A stretch of DNA of 64,000 nucleotides from CAILUG01 sp903844415 (GTDB taxonomy: Bacteria; Pseudomonadota; Gammaproteobacteria; Pseudomonadales; Pseudohongiellaceae). A program made the translations under genes and the position numbers. Below, in pieces: positions 34,792-43,455 of this stretch. Location of the stretch: positions 62,001 through 126,000 of the forward strand of contig CANJTS010000007.1 in the NCBI GenBank assembly GCA_947477655.1, written 5' to 3'. Every line of letters starts with the position of its first letter. The first letter of the stretch is position 1. The notes under the pieces were generated by a model. That model had not been told where the DNA came from, did not search any database, and worked only from the letters and a program-made list of their open reading frames with translations.

Positions 34792-35874
34792 TTAACCTGC
34801 CAGTTCAGCGAGCTGGTCTGCTTGAAATTCAGTTAACAGTGGTTGGATCAAATCCTTCATATTACCCGCCATGACGTCACCTAATTTGTACAAGGTTAAT
34901 TTGATGCGATGGTCGGTGACACGACCATCAGGATAATTGTAAGTACGAATTTTCTCAGATCTATCACCCGACCCCACCAAATTACGACGAGTATCACTTT
35001 CCAATTGGTGCCGCGCGGTTTCGGCAGCATTTTGTAACCTGGCCAGCAGCAACGACATAGCACGAGCACGGTTTTTATGTTGCGAGCGCTCATCCTGACA
35101 CTCGACCACCAAGCCTGATGGCAGATGGGTAATTCGAATAGCAGAATCAGTTTTGTTCACATGCTGACCACCAGCACCACTAGCTCTAAAGGTATCAATA
35201 CGCAGATCAGCTTTGTTCAATTCAATTTCGGCTGCGGCTTCTGGTTCTGGCATTACAGCAACTGTACAAGCAGATGTATGTACGCGACCCTGCGTCTCCG
35301 TTTCTGGCACTCGTTGCACCCGATGCGCGCCTGATTCGAATTTGAGTTGACCATAAACATTATTACCTTCCAAGCGGGTAATCAGCTCCTTGAAGCCGCC
35401 ATGCTCGCCTTTGCGCTCACTAAGAATTTCTACTTTCCAGCCTTGAGATTCGGCATATCTGGAATACATACGAAATAAATCGCCGGAAAAAATCGCCGCT
35501 TCATCGCCACCGGTTCCCGCTCTGATTTCCAAAAAAACGTTGCAGGAATCACGCGGGTCTTTGGGCAGTAGTAGTTTCTGAATCTCAACTTCCAAAGCAG
35601 TAATTTGTTGGCTACAACTATAGAATTCGTCGTCGGCCATTTGCCGTACTTCACTGTCACTGTCTTTTTGCATGACTTGTACTTCCAGCAGATTACGCCG
35701 TAACACCAGCAGTTGCCGATAACTGAGCACCAAGTCCTCCAACTCTGAGTATTCTTTGGAAAAGGCACGAAATTTTTCCTGCACAGCAATCACTTCAGCT
35801 TCGCTGAGCAATCTTTCCAACTCCTCATATCTTTCCATGAGGGTTTCTAGTTTGTTGTTTATCGAAGAATTCAT
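34792..35874 (-). CDS. prfA: Peptide chain release factor 1
   Basis: RF1, for UAA and UAG. 360 residues. The stop-reading site lies in RVQRVPETETQGRVHTSA (PxT motif, here PET) and the catalytic loop in RASGAGGQHVNKTDSAIR (GGQ). The N-terminal coiled-coil domain and C-terminal RRNLVGSGDRSEKIRTYNYP are standard. Overlaps hemA by four bases. Confidence 0.98.
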   Translation of the reverse strand: MNSSINNKLETLMERYEELERLLSEAEVIAVQEKFRAFSKEYSELEDLVLSYRQLLVLRRNLLEVQVMQKDSDSEVRQMADDEFYSCSQQITALEVEIQKLLLPKDPRDSCNVFLEIRAGTGGDEAAIFSGDLFRMYSRYAESQGWKVEILSERKGEHGGFKELITRLEGNNVYGQLKFESGAHRVQRVPETETQGRVHTSACTVAVMPEPEAAAEIELNKADLRIDTFRASGAGGQHVNKTDSAIRITHLPSGLVVECQDERSQHKNRARAMSLLLARLQNAAETARHQLESDTRRNLVGSGDRSEKIRTYNYPDGRVTDHRIKLTLYKLGDVMAGNMKDLIQPLLTEFQADQLAELAG

Positions 35875-37274
35875 GATTTAAGGTGTTGGGCATCTGCCCC
35901 TAGAGAATTGCTGTTAATTTCATCGCTGCTTTCTAGTTCGAACAACTGCTCGGCAAGTTCAATAATGTGATTCTGTCCATCCTCACTAGCTTTTTTCATT
36001 TGCACACTGGGCGCATGAATAAGTTTGTTGGTGAGCAAACGCGCTAGATCTCGTAGCACTTCCTGCGGCGCCGAACCTTTGCTCAAAGCTTTCATGGCCT
36101 TATCGAGCTCAACATCACGGATTTGCTCGGCTTTTTCTCGAAAATTACGCAAAGTAGTCACTATGCTCAGGCCCCGCTCCTTTCTGACAAAAGTGGCTAA
36201 ACCCTGTTCGATTATCAAAGCAGCTTCGCGCGCCGCTTCCTGCCGATTTTTCAAGTTGCTATCAATGACCTGTTTGAGGTCATCTACCGTGTAAAGAAAC
36301 ACATCTTCCAGCTCTGCAACTTCCGGTTCAATATCGCGAGGTACAGCCAAATCCACCATGAATATTGGTTTGTGTCGTCGTGCACGCAAAGCTGTTTCGA
36401 CGGCGCCCTTGCCCAATATTGGTAGTTGACTGGCTGTAGAAGACACCACAATGTCAGCATTTATTAGCTCTTCTGGAATATCGGAGAGCAATACTTCACG
36501 CACGCCATATTTACGATTGAGTTCCTGAGCATGGGTGAGTGTACGATTGGCAACCACAATATTAGCGATACCGGTTTCTTTCAAATGTTGCACCACCAGT
36601 TCTATCGTGTGTCCCGCTCCTATCATCAGGGCATTCGCTGTATGGATATCAGAAAATATTTGTTGCGCTAGGGTCACTGCAGCAAATGCGACCGAGACCG
36701 GATTTTCTCCGATTGCTGTCTCGGTACGCACTTGTTTAGCAACAACAAATACCTCTGTAAAAACCCGATGCAATTCGCTGCCTACAGTGCATGCTTGCTG
36801 CGCAACAGCAAAGGCTGATTTTATTTGCCCTAGTATTTGCGGTTCGCCAAGCACCATAGAGTCTAGGCCGCAGGCAACCCTCATGGTGTGTTTCACTGCA
36901 GCATCATCACGGTGAAAATAAATGCAGTGTTGGAGTTCAGCCAATGCCACGCCGTGATATTCACACAGCCAGCCTAGTAGGCGCTGTTCATGATCAAAGC
37001 TACCAGCATGTGGCTGCACAGCGGACAAAGAGTCTATTGATGCCGACAGGGAAGAATCCACCGTGACATTACTGTCTGATGCTGCGGTGTTTGTAGAAAT
37101 AACACAGTAGAGTTCGGTGCGGTTACACGTGGAAAGAATAGCAATTTCAGCTATGCCCGCACTTGCGCAGGCTTGTTGCAAGGCGAATTGCATGTCTGCG
37201 GGAGCGAATGCAACCTTTTCTCGCACAGCAATCGCGGCGGTATTGTGGTTTATGCCCAGAACCAGAAGGGACAT
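35871..37274 (-). CDS. hemA: Glutamyl-tRNA reductase
   Basis: First step of C5 haem synthesis: reduces glutamyl-tRNA(Glu) with NADPH. The catalytic Cys50 lies in ILSTCNRTELYC. GLDSMVLGEPQILGQIK, GENPVSVAFAAVTLA and a dinucleotide fold (MIGAGHTIELVVQHL) follow. At 467 residues it is about 45 longer than the usual 420. Most of the difference is a Ser/Asp/Ala-rich insert at about residues 61-97, between the catalytic motif and the LLGWLCEYHGV helix. A C-terminal dimerisation helix domain is present. First gene of hemA-prfA-prmC-moeB. Confidence 0.97.
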   Translation of the reverse strand: MSLLVLGINHNTAAIAVREKVAFAPADMQFALQQACASAGIAEIAILSTCNRTELYCVISTNTAASDSNVTVDSSLSASIDSLSAVQPHAGSFDHEQRLLGWLCEYHGVALAELQHCIYFHRDDAAVKHTMRVACGLDSMVLGEPQILGQIKSAFAVAQQACTVGSELHRVFTEVFVVAKQVRTETAIGENPVSVAFAAVTLAQQIFSDIHTANALMIGAGHTIELVVQHLKETGIANIVVANRTLTHAQELNRKYGVREVLLSDIPEELINADIVVSSTASQLPILGKGAVETALRARRHKPIFMVDLAVPRDIEPEVAELEDVFLYTVDDLKQVIDSNLKNRQEAAREAALIIEQGLATFVRKERGLSIVTTLRNFREKAEQIRDVELDKAMKALSKGSAPQEVLRDLARLLTNKLIHAPSVQMKKASEDGQNHIIELAEQLFELESSDEINSNSLGADAQHLKS

Positions 37275-37322
37275 GAAGGAGATGCACTCAAAATTAAAGG
37301 CTTCATTTTACAGGGTAAGCAC

Positions 37323-37351
37323 TATATATAGCCATGACGCACTGTGCTCAA
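37323..37351 (-). promoter_or_regulatory. Possible promoter of hemA
   Basis: On the minus strand TTGAGC (37346-37351), 17 bases, then TATATA (37323-37328) inside TATATATAGT. It would give a leader of about 42 bases. Confidence 0.4.
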
Positions 37352-37473
37352 TCTGATAATCAGGAAACATTAAGCAATCTGGTAGGTTCATTATGATTTT
37401 AAGTTGGACTCTCGTTATACTAGCTCGGCAAAATTGTTATTCCCTGTATGAGAGATTATTTGTTTTGATTAAA

Positions 37474-39294
37474 ATGATTACTGGTACACCTACTTTGCTC
37501 CTTTACCATGTGTGCTGCCTGGCGAGCGGCCTGTTCCTGCTTGCCTCTTGCACCGTAGCTGTTCAACAACAACCAACTGCGGAAACTGCAAGTTCACCAG
37601 CAAGCACAATTGAACGCACAACTACCGACCAAAATTCAGTCGCAGAACCTACCTTAACAGACGGGCAAATAGAAACTGCAGAAATCGAATACGGCAATTT
37701 TTCCGAAGATATCTTAACCAGAACTATCATGGCCGAACTAGCCGGACAACGTGGCCAAGATGGGCAAGCACTTACTGATTTCGCCACCCTCGCCAGAGAA
37801 ACTGGCAACCTGAGCATCATTGCCCGCGCAACCCGCATTGCTACTTTCATGAGTAATATTCCGCTGGCCATGGAAATGGGCAAACTATGGCTTGAAAAAG
37901 ATCCAGATTCGGCTGAAGCCCGGCGGTTCTTCGTACAACATCTGCTAGAAACTGGCCGTTACCGCGAGGCTTTAGTGCAGCTGCTCAACTTACTTGAACA
38001 AGGCAGTAACGTAGAATTTGGCGTGCTGGCGCAGCGTCTTGCTAATGACCCCAATGCCGGCGTACTGCTAGATGCACTACTCGTTGATCTGGATACTTTA
38101 TTTGTGCGTTATCCGGACAATACCTCCTTACGCCTAACTCTGGTGCAACTCTATCAACAGAACAAGCAATATCAAGAAGCCTATGAAATCGCTCGCCAAC
38201 TTGCTATTGATCTAAACGATAACGCCGAAGTGGTTATCCAGGAAGTACGCTTGCTGGAATTAATGGGCGAACCGGAACGTGCACAAAGCCGTCTGGTACA
38301 AAGCCTTAACAACAACCCAGACAACAAACAGTTACGCTTCATGTATGGCAATCGGCTGTTGAATCAACAAAAGTTCTTGGCTGCCAAAGAGCAATTTGCC
38401 CTGATCATCGAACAGGATCCCGATGATTTCGACATGGTGTATTCATTGGCCCTGTTAAGCCTGCAAATGAACATGTTTGACGATGCCAAAATTTATCTAC
38501 AGCGGCTGGTAGTCAACAATCAACATCTGGATGATGCCCACTTTTATCTAGGCAATATTAATGTCCAGCAAAGCAATCTTGATGCTGCAATTGACGAATA
38601 TCTGCTGGTGAAAGCTGGTAACAATTTTCTGCAGGCCCAACGCAGCTACACGGAACTTATGTTACGCGCTGACCGCTATCAGGAAGTAAAAACTCATTTA
38701 CAAAATATTCGTTTTCGAAATCCTGACTACAACATTCCCCTGCTTTCCATTGAAGCGAGTGTCTTGATGGAAGAAGGCAGACCCGAACAGGCAGCCTTGG
38801 TCCTCAATAATGCAGTAGGGGCCTTCCCCAATAACGTTCAATTATTGTTTCTAAGATCGTTATTAAGTCAGGATCAAAATGATCTGCCCCTGATGGAACA
38901 GGATTTACGTAAAATCATTTTGCTCAGCCCAACTGATGCCACTGCATACAATAGCCTCGGTTATACCTTGGCAGATCGTACTGATCGTTATCAGGAAGCT
39001 TACGCACTAATCCAGCGGGCTATTGAACTGTCCCCAGATGAACCATCCATCATAGACAGCTTGGGCTGGGTGCAATACCGACTTGGTTTGTATGACGATG
39101 CGCGTAAAAACCTTGATCGCGCTTACTCATTGTTCCCGGACGCTGAGGTTGCGGCCCATTTGGGTGAGGTTCTGTGGGTTATGGGTGAACGTGCTGCAGC
39201 AAATCGGGTTTGGCGAGGCGCTCTGGAAAAACAACCCGACAGCAAACATGTGCTCAATGCCATGGAGCGCCTGAATCCTGGCGCTGCCATTTAA
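37474..39294 (+). CDS. Lipoprotein with tetratricopeptide repeats
   Basis: A roughly 606-residue predicted outer-membrane-type lipoprotein, the PA4667-like protein found upstream of lolB. A lipobox LLASC follows a hydrophobic leader. The body has many degenerate 34-residue helix pairs: for example AYEIARQLAIDLNDNAEVVI, QFALIIEQDPDDFDMVYSLALL and AYNSLGYTLADRTDRYQEAY. The start is the ATG at 37474, giving a normal 21-residue leader; another possible start is 81 bases earlier. TPR proteins are protein-protein scaffolds; the partner is unknown, though position suggests a link to outer-membrane biogenesis. Confidence 0.82.
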   Translation: MITGTPTLLLYHVCCLASGLFLLASCTVAVQQQPTAETASSPASTIERTTTDQNSVAEPTLTDGQIETAEIEYGNFSEDILTRTIMAELAGQRGQDGQALTDFATLARETGNLSIIARATRIATFMSNIPLAMEMGKLWLEKDPDSAEARRFFVQHLLETGRYREALVQLLNLLEQGSNVEFGVLAQRLANDPNAGVLLDALLVDLDTLFVRYPDNTSLRLTLVQLYQQNKQYQEAYEIARQLAIDLNDNAEVVIQEVRLLELMGEPERAQSRLVQSLNNNPDNKQLRFMYGNRLLNQQKFLAAKEQFALIIEQDPDDFDMVYSLALLSLQMNMFDDAKIYLQRLVVNNQHLDDAHFYLGNINVQQSNLDAAIDEYLLVKAGNNFLQAQRSYTELMLRADRYQEVKTHLQNIRFRNPDYNIPLLSIEASVLMEEGRPEQAALVLNNAVGAFPNNVQLLFLRSLLSQDQNDLPLMEQDLRKIILLSPTDATAYNSLGYTLADRTDRYQEAYALIQRAIELSPDEPSIIDSLGWVQYRLGLYDDARKNLDRAYSLFPDAEVAAHLGEVLWVMGERAAANRVWRGALEKQPDSKHVLNAMERLNPGAAI

Positions 39295-39312
39295 TTTCTC
39301 GTCGTTTTCTTC

Positions 39313-39960
39313 ATGAATACAATCCTTTGTAAACGCAAACTACCAAGCGTAACAAGTCTGGTCTTGTTGCTTTGGTTAGGCTCCTGCGCATCTCCTAACG
39401 CAAATATTACTGCACCAAGCCTAAACTGGATTGAACATCAACAAACAATACTTGCAGTGCCGGATTGGGAGCTTTCCGGCCGTTTGAATGTTCGTCAAAC
39501 TGGGCAATCGGACACAGTCAGCATTAACTGGCAGCAACAACAACAGGATTTTTCGCTGCACCTTAGTGGCACTTTGGGGCTGGGTGCTGTGTTTGTACAC
39601 GGCACCCCAACCGAGGTCACAGTAGAAAAAGTTGGCAAAGAAAGCATAGTTCTCGACGGACTTCAGGAGCTTACCAGGGAATATCTCGGCTACGACTTCC
39701 CCACCGCCTTTTTGCTGTATTGGGTGCGTGGAATTCCTGCCCCATCTACTCTTGCTCCACTTACAACTTTGGATACTAACTCATTACTTGTCTCACTCAT
39801 ACAGGCCGATGAAAACGGACGTCCCTGGGAACTGGACTATGATCGTTATCAATCTGTAGAAGGCATAATGCTGCCCGGGCGTATTCGAGTGAGCTCAGCG
39901 GGCATTCAGCTGACTTTTCTGATTAATGAGTGGCTGATGACAGGAAAAGTAAATCCCTAA
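39313..39960 (+). CDS. lolB: Outer-membrane lipoprotein receptor LolB
   Basis: Receives lipoproteins from LolA and inserts them into the outer membrane. 215 residues; itself a lipoprotein with lipobox LGSC after a hydrophobic leader. The open barrel shows WELSGRLNVRQTGQSDTVSINWQQ, the exposed-Leu loop region HLSGTLGLGAVFVHG and LTREYLGYDFPTAFLLYWVRG, which are typical. Its TAA overlaps the ispE ATG (TAATG), as in many gammaproteobacteria. Confidence 0.94.
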   Translation: MNTILCKRKLPSVTSLVLLLWLGSCASPNANITAPSLNWIEHQQTILAVPDWELSGRLNVRQTGQSDTVSINWQQQQQDFSLHLSGTLGLGAVFVHGTPTEVTVEKVGKESIVLDGLQELTREYLGYDFPTAFLLYWVRGIPAPSTLAPLTTLDTNSLLVSLIQADENGRPWELDYDRYQSVEGIMLPGRIRVSSAGIQLTFLINEWLMTGKVNP

Positions 39961-40814
39961 TGATTACCCTTCCCTCACCGGCCAAACTGAACCTTTTTTT
40001 ACACATAACCGGTAGACGCGCAGATGGTTATCATAATCTGCAAACCGTGTTTCAGTTGCTCGATTATGGTGATGAACTGAGTTTCATGCCAACCACCCAA
40101 GCCGAGCTGCGGTTAACTTGCAACGATCCATTATTGCAGTCAGACAACAACCTAGTGGTCAAAGCAGCTCATAAACTGCAAGACTTAAGCAAAACGGACG
40201 TTGGATGTCACATTCATTTACATAAACGCTTGCCCATAGGTGGAGGTCTTGGCGGTGGTAGTTCCAATGCTGCAACCACTTTGCTAGCACTTAACCAATT
40301 GTGGCAATGCGGACTTACTCTAAATGAGCTGATGCCGCTGGGTTTGCAATTGGGGGCAGATGTTCCATTATTTCTTTTCGGGCATTCATCTTGGGCGGAA
40401 GGAATAGGCGAAAAACTCGTAAAAATGACATTACCTGAGCAGTGGTTTGTGGTTATTTCACCCCCATGCCAGGTAGCTACCGCTGAAATTTTTAAACATA
40501 TGCAATTGACAAGAAACAGTGCCCCCATCAGAATACCGGCCTTTCCATTTTCCGGTACTAAGAACGATTGCGAACCAGTGGCATGCTTGCTCAATCCACT
40601 GATAAAAACTGCTCTAAACTGGCTCGGTAATTTTTCCGAACCACACATGAGCGGAACAGGTTCAAGCGTGTTTGCCAGATTTAATTCCCGAGCACAAGCC
40701 ATGGAAGTAATGACACATATACCTTCAGGTTTTTCGGGGTTTGTTGCTCAAGGCATTAACAGTTCGCCATTGCACGCAAGTTTGTACCAGAGGATGGCTG
40801 TTGAGCAGCATTAG
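39960..40814 (+). CDS. ispE: 4-diphosphocytidyl-2-C-methyl-D-erythritol kinase
   Basis: Fourth step of the MEP pathway: ATP-dependent phosphorylation of CDP-methylerythritol. 284 residues of the GHMP kinase fold. The start LPSPAKLNLFLHITGRRADGYH is diagnostic; the ATP motif is PIGGGLGGGSSNAATTLLALN and the third motif MSGTGSSVFARF. The start is the ATG overlapping the lolB stop. tRNA-Gln and prs follow, as in Pseudomonas. Confidence 0.97.
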   Translation: MITLPSPAKLNLFLHITGRRADGYHNLQTVFQLLDYGDELSFMPTTQAELRLTCNDPLLQSDNNLVVKAAHKLQDLSKTDVGCHIHLHKRLPIGGGLGGGSSNAATTLLALNQLWQCGLTLNELMPLGLQLGADVPLFLFGHSSWAEGIGEKLVKMTLPEQWFVVISPPCQVATAEIFKHMQLTRNSAPIRIPAFPFSGTKNDCEPVACLLNPLIKTALNWLGNFSEPHMSGTGSSVFARFNSRAQAMEVMTHIPSGFSGFVAQGINSSPLHASLYQRMAVEQH

Positions 40815-40904
40815 TTATAGAAAACTGGCGAATTAACAAAGACAAATTTCTATTTATATTCGTGTCTTAATTCACCGGACTGTAACTATAGTGAATAAAT
40901 ATAT

Positions 40905-40980
40905 TGGGGTGTCGCCAAGCGGTAAGGCACAAGGTTTTGATCCTTGCACTGCGGAGGTTCGAATCCTCCCACCCCAGCCA
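40905..40980 (+). tRNA. tRNA-Gln (TTG anticodon)
   Basis: A 76-base cloverleaf with encoded CCA. The acceptor TGGGGTG pairs with CACCCCA, and the discriminator is G. The anticodon stem CAAGG/CCTTG carries loop TTTTGAT, anticodon TTG. The T arm is GGAGGTTCGAATCCTCC. It lies in the standard ispE-prs gap. Charging may go through GatCAB or GlnRS. Confidence 0.96.
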
Positions 40981-41066
40981 ATTTACAGGCATTGCCAGAA
41001 TGATGATCAATATGAGCATTCTGCGCGAAGCAACCCATCAGAAATGCAGTAAACAAGGTTTCAACC

Positions 41067-42017
41067 ATGGCAAATAATTTGATGGTTTTCACGGGCAATG
41101 CCAATCCGGAATTGGCACAAAAAGTTGCCAAGTGGCTTGGAGTACCCTTAGGACGCGCTGAAGTCCATAAATTCAGTGATGGTGAAATACAGGTTGAACT
41201 CAATGAAAATGTTCGCGGTCAGGATGTGTTTATCATCCAGCCTACCTGCCATCCTACCAACGACAATCTGATGGAATTGCTGCTGATGGCAGATGCCTTG
41301 CATCGTTCATCTGCCAACCGTATTACTGCTGTGGTTCCCTATTTTGGTTATGCACGGCAAGATCGGCGCGTGCGTTCTGCACGGGTTCCCATTAGCGCCA
41401 AAGTTGTGGCTGATATGATTATTGCTTCTGGCGTTAATCGAGTTCTCACCATCGACTTGCACGCCGAGCAAATCCAAGGTTTTTTTAGCATTCCAGTAGA
41501 TAACGTTTACGGATCTGTAGTGCTGGTTGAAGATGTGCTTAATCAGCAATACGAAAACCTGATTACAGTTTCTCCAGATATTGGGGGTGTAGTTCGTGCG
41601 AGGGCATTTGCCAAGCAATTACACACAGACTTGGCCATTATCGACAAACGCAGACCCAAGGCCAATGAAACCGAAGTTATGCATTTGATCGGAGAAGTTA
41701 GTGGTCGCACATGCATGATCGTGGATGACATGGTGGATACTGCCGGAACCTTGTGTAAAGCAGCAGAAGCTTTAAAAGCAGAAGGGGCAATAAAAGTTGT
41801 CGCTTATTGTACTCACGCTGTTCTCTCTGGCAATGCCATTGAAAACATTAATAAATCTACACTCGACTCTTTGGTGGTCACCGATACAATTCCGTTGAAT
41901 GAAGCGGCCAAGAATTGCAAAAAAATACGCCAACTACCCCTCGCCCGATTTCTGAGCGAGTCTATTCGCAGGGTAAGCAACGAAGAATCCGTCAGTGCAA
42001 TGTTTGATAACACTTAA
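41067..42017 (+). CDS. prs: Ribose-phosphate pyrophosphokinase
   Basis: Makes PRPP from ribose-5-phosphate and ATP. 316 residues. MVFTGNANPELAQKVAKWLG, FSDGEIQVELNENVRGQDVF, PYFGYARQDR and the PRPP loop VDDMVDTAGTLCKAAEAL are diagnostic of class I enzymes. GVNRVLTIDLHAEQIQGFF is the flexible loop region. A short inverted repeat (CAGAATG/CATTCTG) lies between the tRNA and this gene. Confidence 0.98.
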   Translation: MANNLMVFTGNANPELAQKVAKWLGVPLGRAEVHKFSDGEIQVELNENVRGQDVFIIQPTCHPTNDNLMELLLMADALHRSSANRITAVVPYFGYARQDRRVRSARVPISAKVVADMIIASGVNRVLTIDLHAEQIQGFFSIPVDNVYGSVVLVEDVLNQQYENLITVSPDIGGVVRARAFAKQLHTDLAIIDKRRPKANETEVMHLIGEVSGRTCMIVDDMVDTAGTLCKAAEALKAEGAIKVVAYCTHAVLSGNAIENINKSTLDSLVVTDTIPLNEAAKNCKKIRQLPLARFLSESIRRVSNEESVSAMFDNT

Positions 42018-42044
42018 ATTATCAACAATACCTGAAGGCAAGTC

Positions 42045-42101
42045 CCTTGATTGAGCCGGTCGCAAGCATAATCAAGGATGCGAAAAACGGGGATTTTCCC
42101 C
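42045..42101 (+). other. Two small hairpins in the rplY leader
   Basis: CCTTGATT (42045-42052) pairs with AATCAAGG (42070-42077), and GGGGA (42089-42093) pairs with TCCCC (42097-42101). Neither is followed by a T-run. They sit in the 138-base prs-rplY gap and could be a leader control element; this is speculation. Confidence 0.3.
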
Positions 42102-42155
42102 CATAAAAGTGGCCCGAATAAACAAGTCCATTCGGCAACCGCAGAGGAACACACA

Positions 42156-42836
42156 ATGTCTAAACATGAATTTATGCTCGAGGCCAGTTCACGGGCCAAC
42201 GTAGGGAAAGGTGCGAGCCGCCGCCTACGTCGTCTGGAAAATGGAATCCCAGCCATCGTATATGGCGGTACAAAAGCTCCTACAAACATTACCTTGATGC
42301 ATAACCATCTCATGCATATGGTCGAGAATGAGGCATTTTTTGCCTCCATCGTAACCTTGAGCATAGATGGCGTTGAGGAAGAAGTTGTTATCAAAGCCAT
42401 GCAACGGCACCCGGCCAAACCCCGCATCATGCATGCCGATTTCCAGCGTGTTAGCGCAGACAAGCCCCTGCATGTGAAAATCCCTTTACACTTTATCAAC
42501 CAAGATATCAGTGTAGGCGTTAAAGAAGGTGGTGGTCTGGTATCGCATTTGATGAATGAACTGGAAATCTCTTGTTTGCCCCGTTACCTACCTAAATACA
42601 TTGAAGTGGATTTAATTAATCTCGACGTTGGCCATTCTTTGCACATCGCAGACCTCAAACTTCCAGAAGGTGTGAGCAGTGTTGCGTTAAGCCACGGTGA
42701 ATCAGGTAATCACGCCGTTATTTCAATAACAGCACCCAGAAAAGTAGAAGCTGAACCAGCTGCCGCTGCCGCTGCAACATCTAAGAAACCTGCCGCCGCT
42801 AAGAAACCAGACGCTGCTGCACCAGCCAAGAAATAA
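42156..42836 (+). CDS. rplY: 50S ribosomal protein L25 (general stress protein Ctc type)
   Basis: Binds 5S rRNA. The two-domain TL5/Ctc form of 226 residues, longer than the 94-residue E. coli L25. The L25 domain (about 1-95) has LEASSRANVGKGASRRLRR and NGIPAIVYGG; the C-terminal domain has HVKIPLHFINQDISVGVKEGG and EVDLINLDVGHSLHIADL. An Ala/Lys/Pro-rich tail (AAATSKKPAAAKKPDAA) closes it. The start is the ATG at 42156 with the conserved N-terminus; an upstream extension is not used. Confidence 0.96.
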   Translation: MSKHEFMLEASSRANVGKGASRRLRRLENGIPAIVYGGTKAPTNITLMHNHLMHMVENEAFFASIVTLSIDGVEEEVVIKAMQRHPAKPRIMHADFQRVSADKPLHVKIPLHFINQDISVGVKEGGGLVSHLMNELEISCLPRYLPKYIEVDLINLDVGHSLHIADLKLPEGVSSVALSHGESGNHAVISITAPRKVEAEPAAAAAATSKKPAAAKKPDAAAPAKK

Positions 42837-42862
42837 GCACTAAAACTTAACAGCGCTTTCCG

Positions 42863-43444
42863 ATGAGCGATGCTATATCACTGATTGTTGGTCTGGGAAA
42901 TCCGGGCCAACAATATCAACAGAGCCGGCACAATGCTGGCGCTTTGTTTTTGACTCATTTGTGTGAAATCGCAAAAGTGGAATTACGTCCGAACAGTAAG
43001 CTATTTGGCCACAGTGGTAGTATTAAAGTAGCTGGCCAAGAAATACGGCTGTTGTTCCCCACTACCTATATGAACAATAGCGGCCAAGCAGTTGCTGCTA
43101 TTGTTCAGTATTACAAAATATCCCCTGCCCAAATTTTGATTGCTCACGACGACCTCGATCTACCCGTCGGCACCACAAGACTTAAAATGGGTGGTGGGCA
43201 TGGTGGCCACAATGGCATCAGGGATGTAATCAAAGTATTGGAAACAGCTGACTTTCTACGTTTACGTCTGGGTATTGCACGCCCAGGTGAGTCGAGTCAG
43301 GTGCTTGATCATGTTTTAGGGGAATTTTCCCGCCAAGATGCACTTGTACTTGCCGACGAATTTATAAAAGCTTCTGCGATATTGCCCATGTTGGTTGCAG
43401 GTAAAGTGCAAATCGCCATGAATCAGTTACACACCAAGAATTAA
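42863..43444 (+). CDS. pth: Peptidyl-tRNA hydrolase
   Basis: Recycles peptidyl-tRNA dropped from ribosomes. 193 residues. LIVGLGNPGQQYQQSRHNAGA holds the catalytic His; TYMNNSGQAVAAIVQYYKI, HDDLDLPVGTTRLKMGGGHGGHNGIRD and RLRLGIARP complete the family signatures. It lies between rplY and ychF as in most gammaproteobacteria. Confidence 0.97.
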   Translation: MSDAISLIVGLGNPGQQYQQSRHNAGALFLTHLCEIAKVELRPNSKLFGHSGSIKVAGQEIRLLFPTTYMNNSGQAVAAIVQYYKISPAQILIAHDDLDLPVGTTRLKMGGGHGGHNGIRDVIKVLETADFLRLRLGIARPGESSQVLDHVLGEFSRQDALVLADEFIKASAILPMLVAGKVQIAMNQLHTKN

Positions 43445-43455
43445 GGATCCTCAAG

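Noticed and set aside
34792..35874. PET rather than PAT in the stop-codon motif of RF1, possibly altered specificity
   Set aside because: The middle residue of PxT varies in normal RF1 proteins, so it does not signal a changed code.
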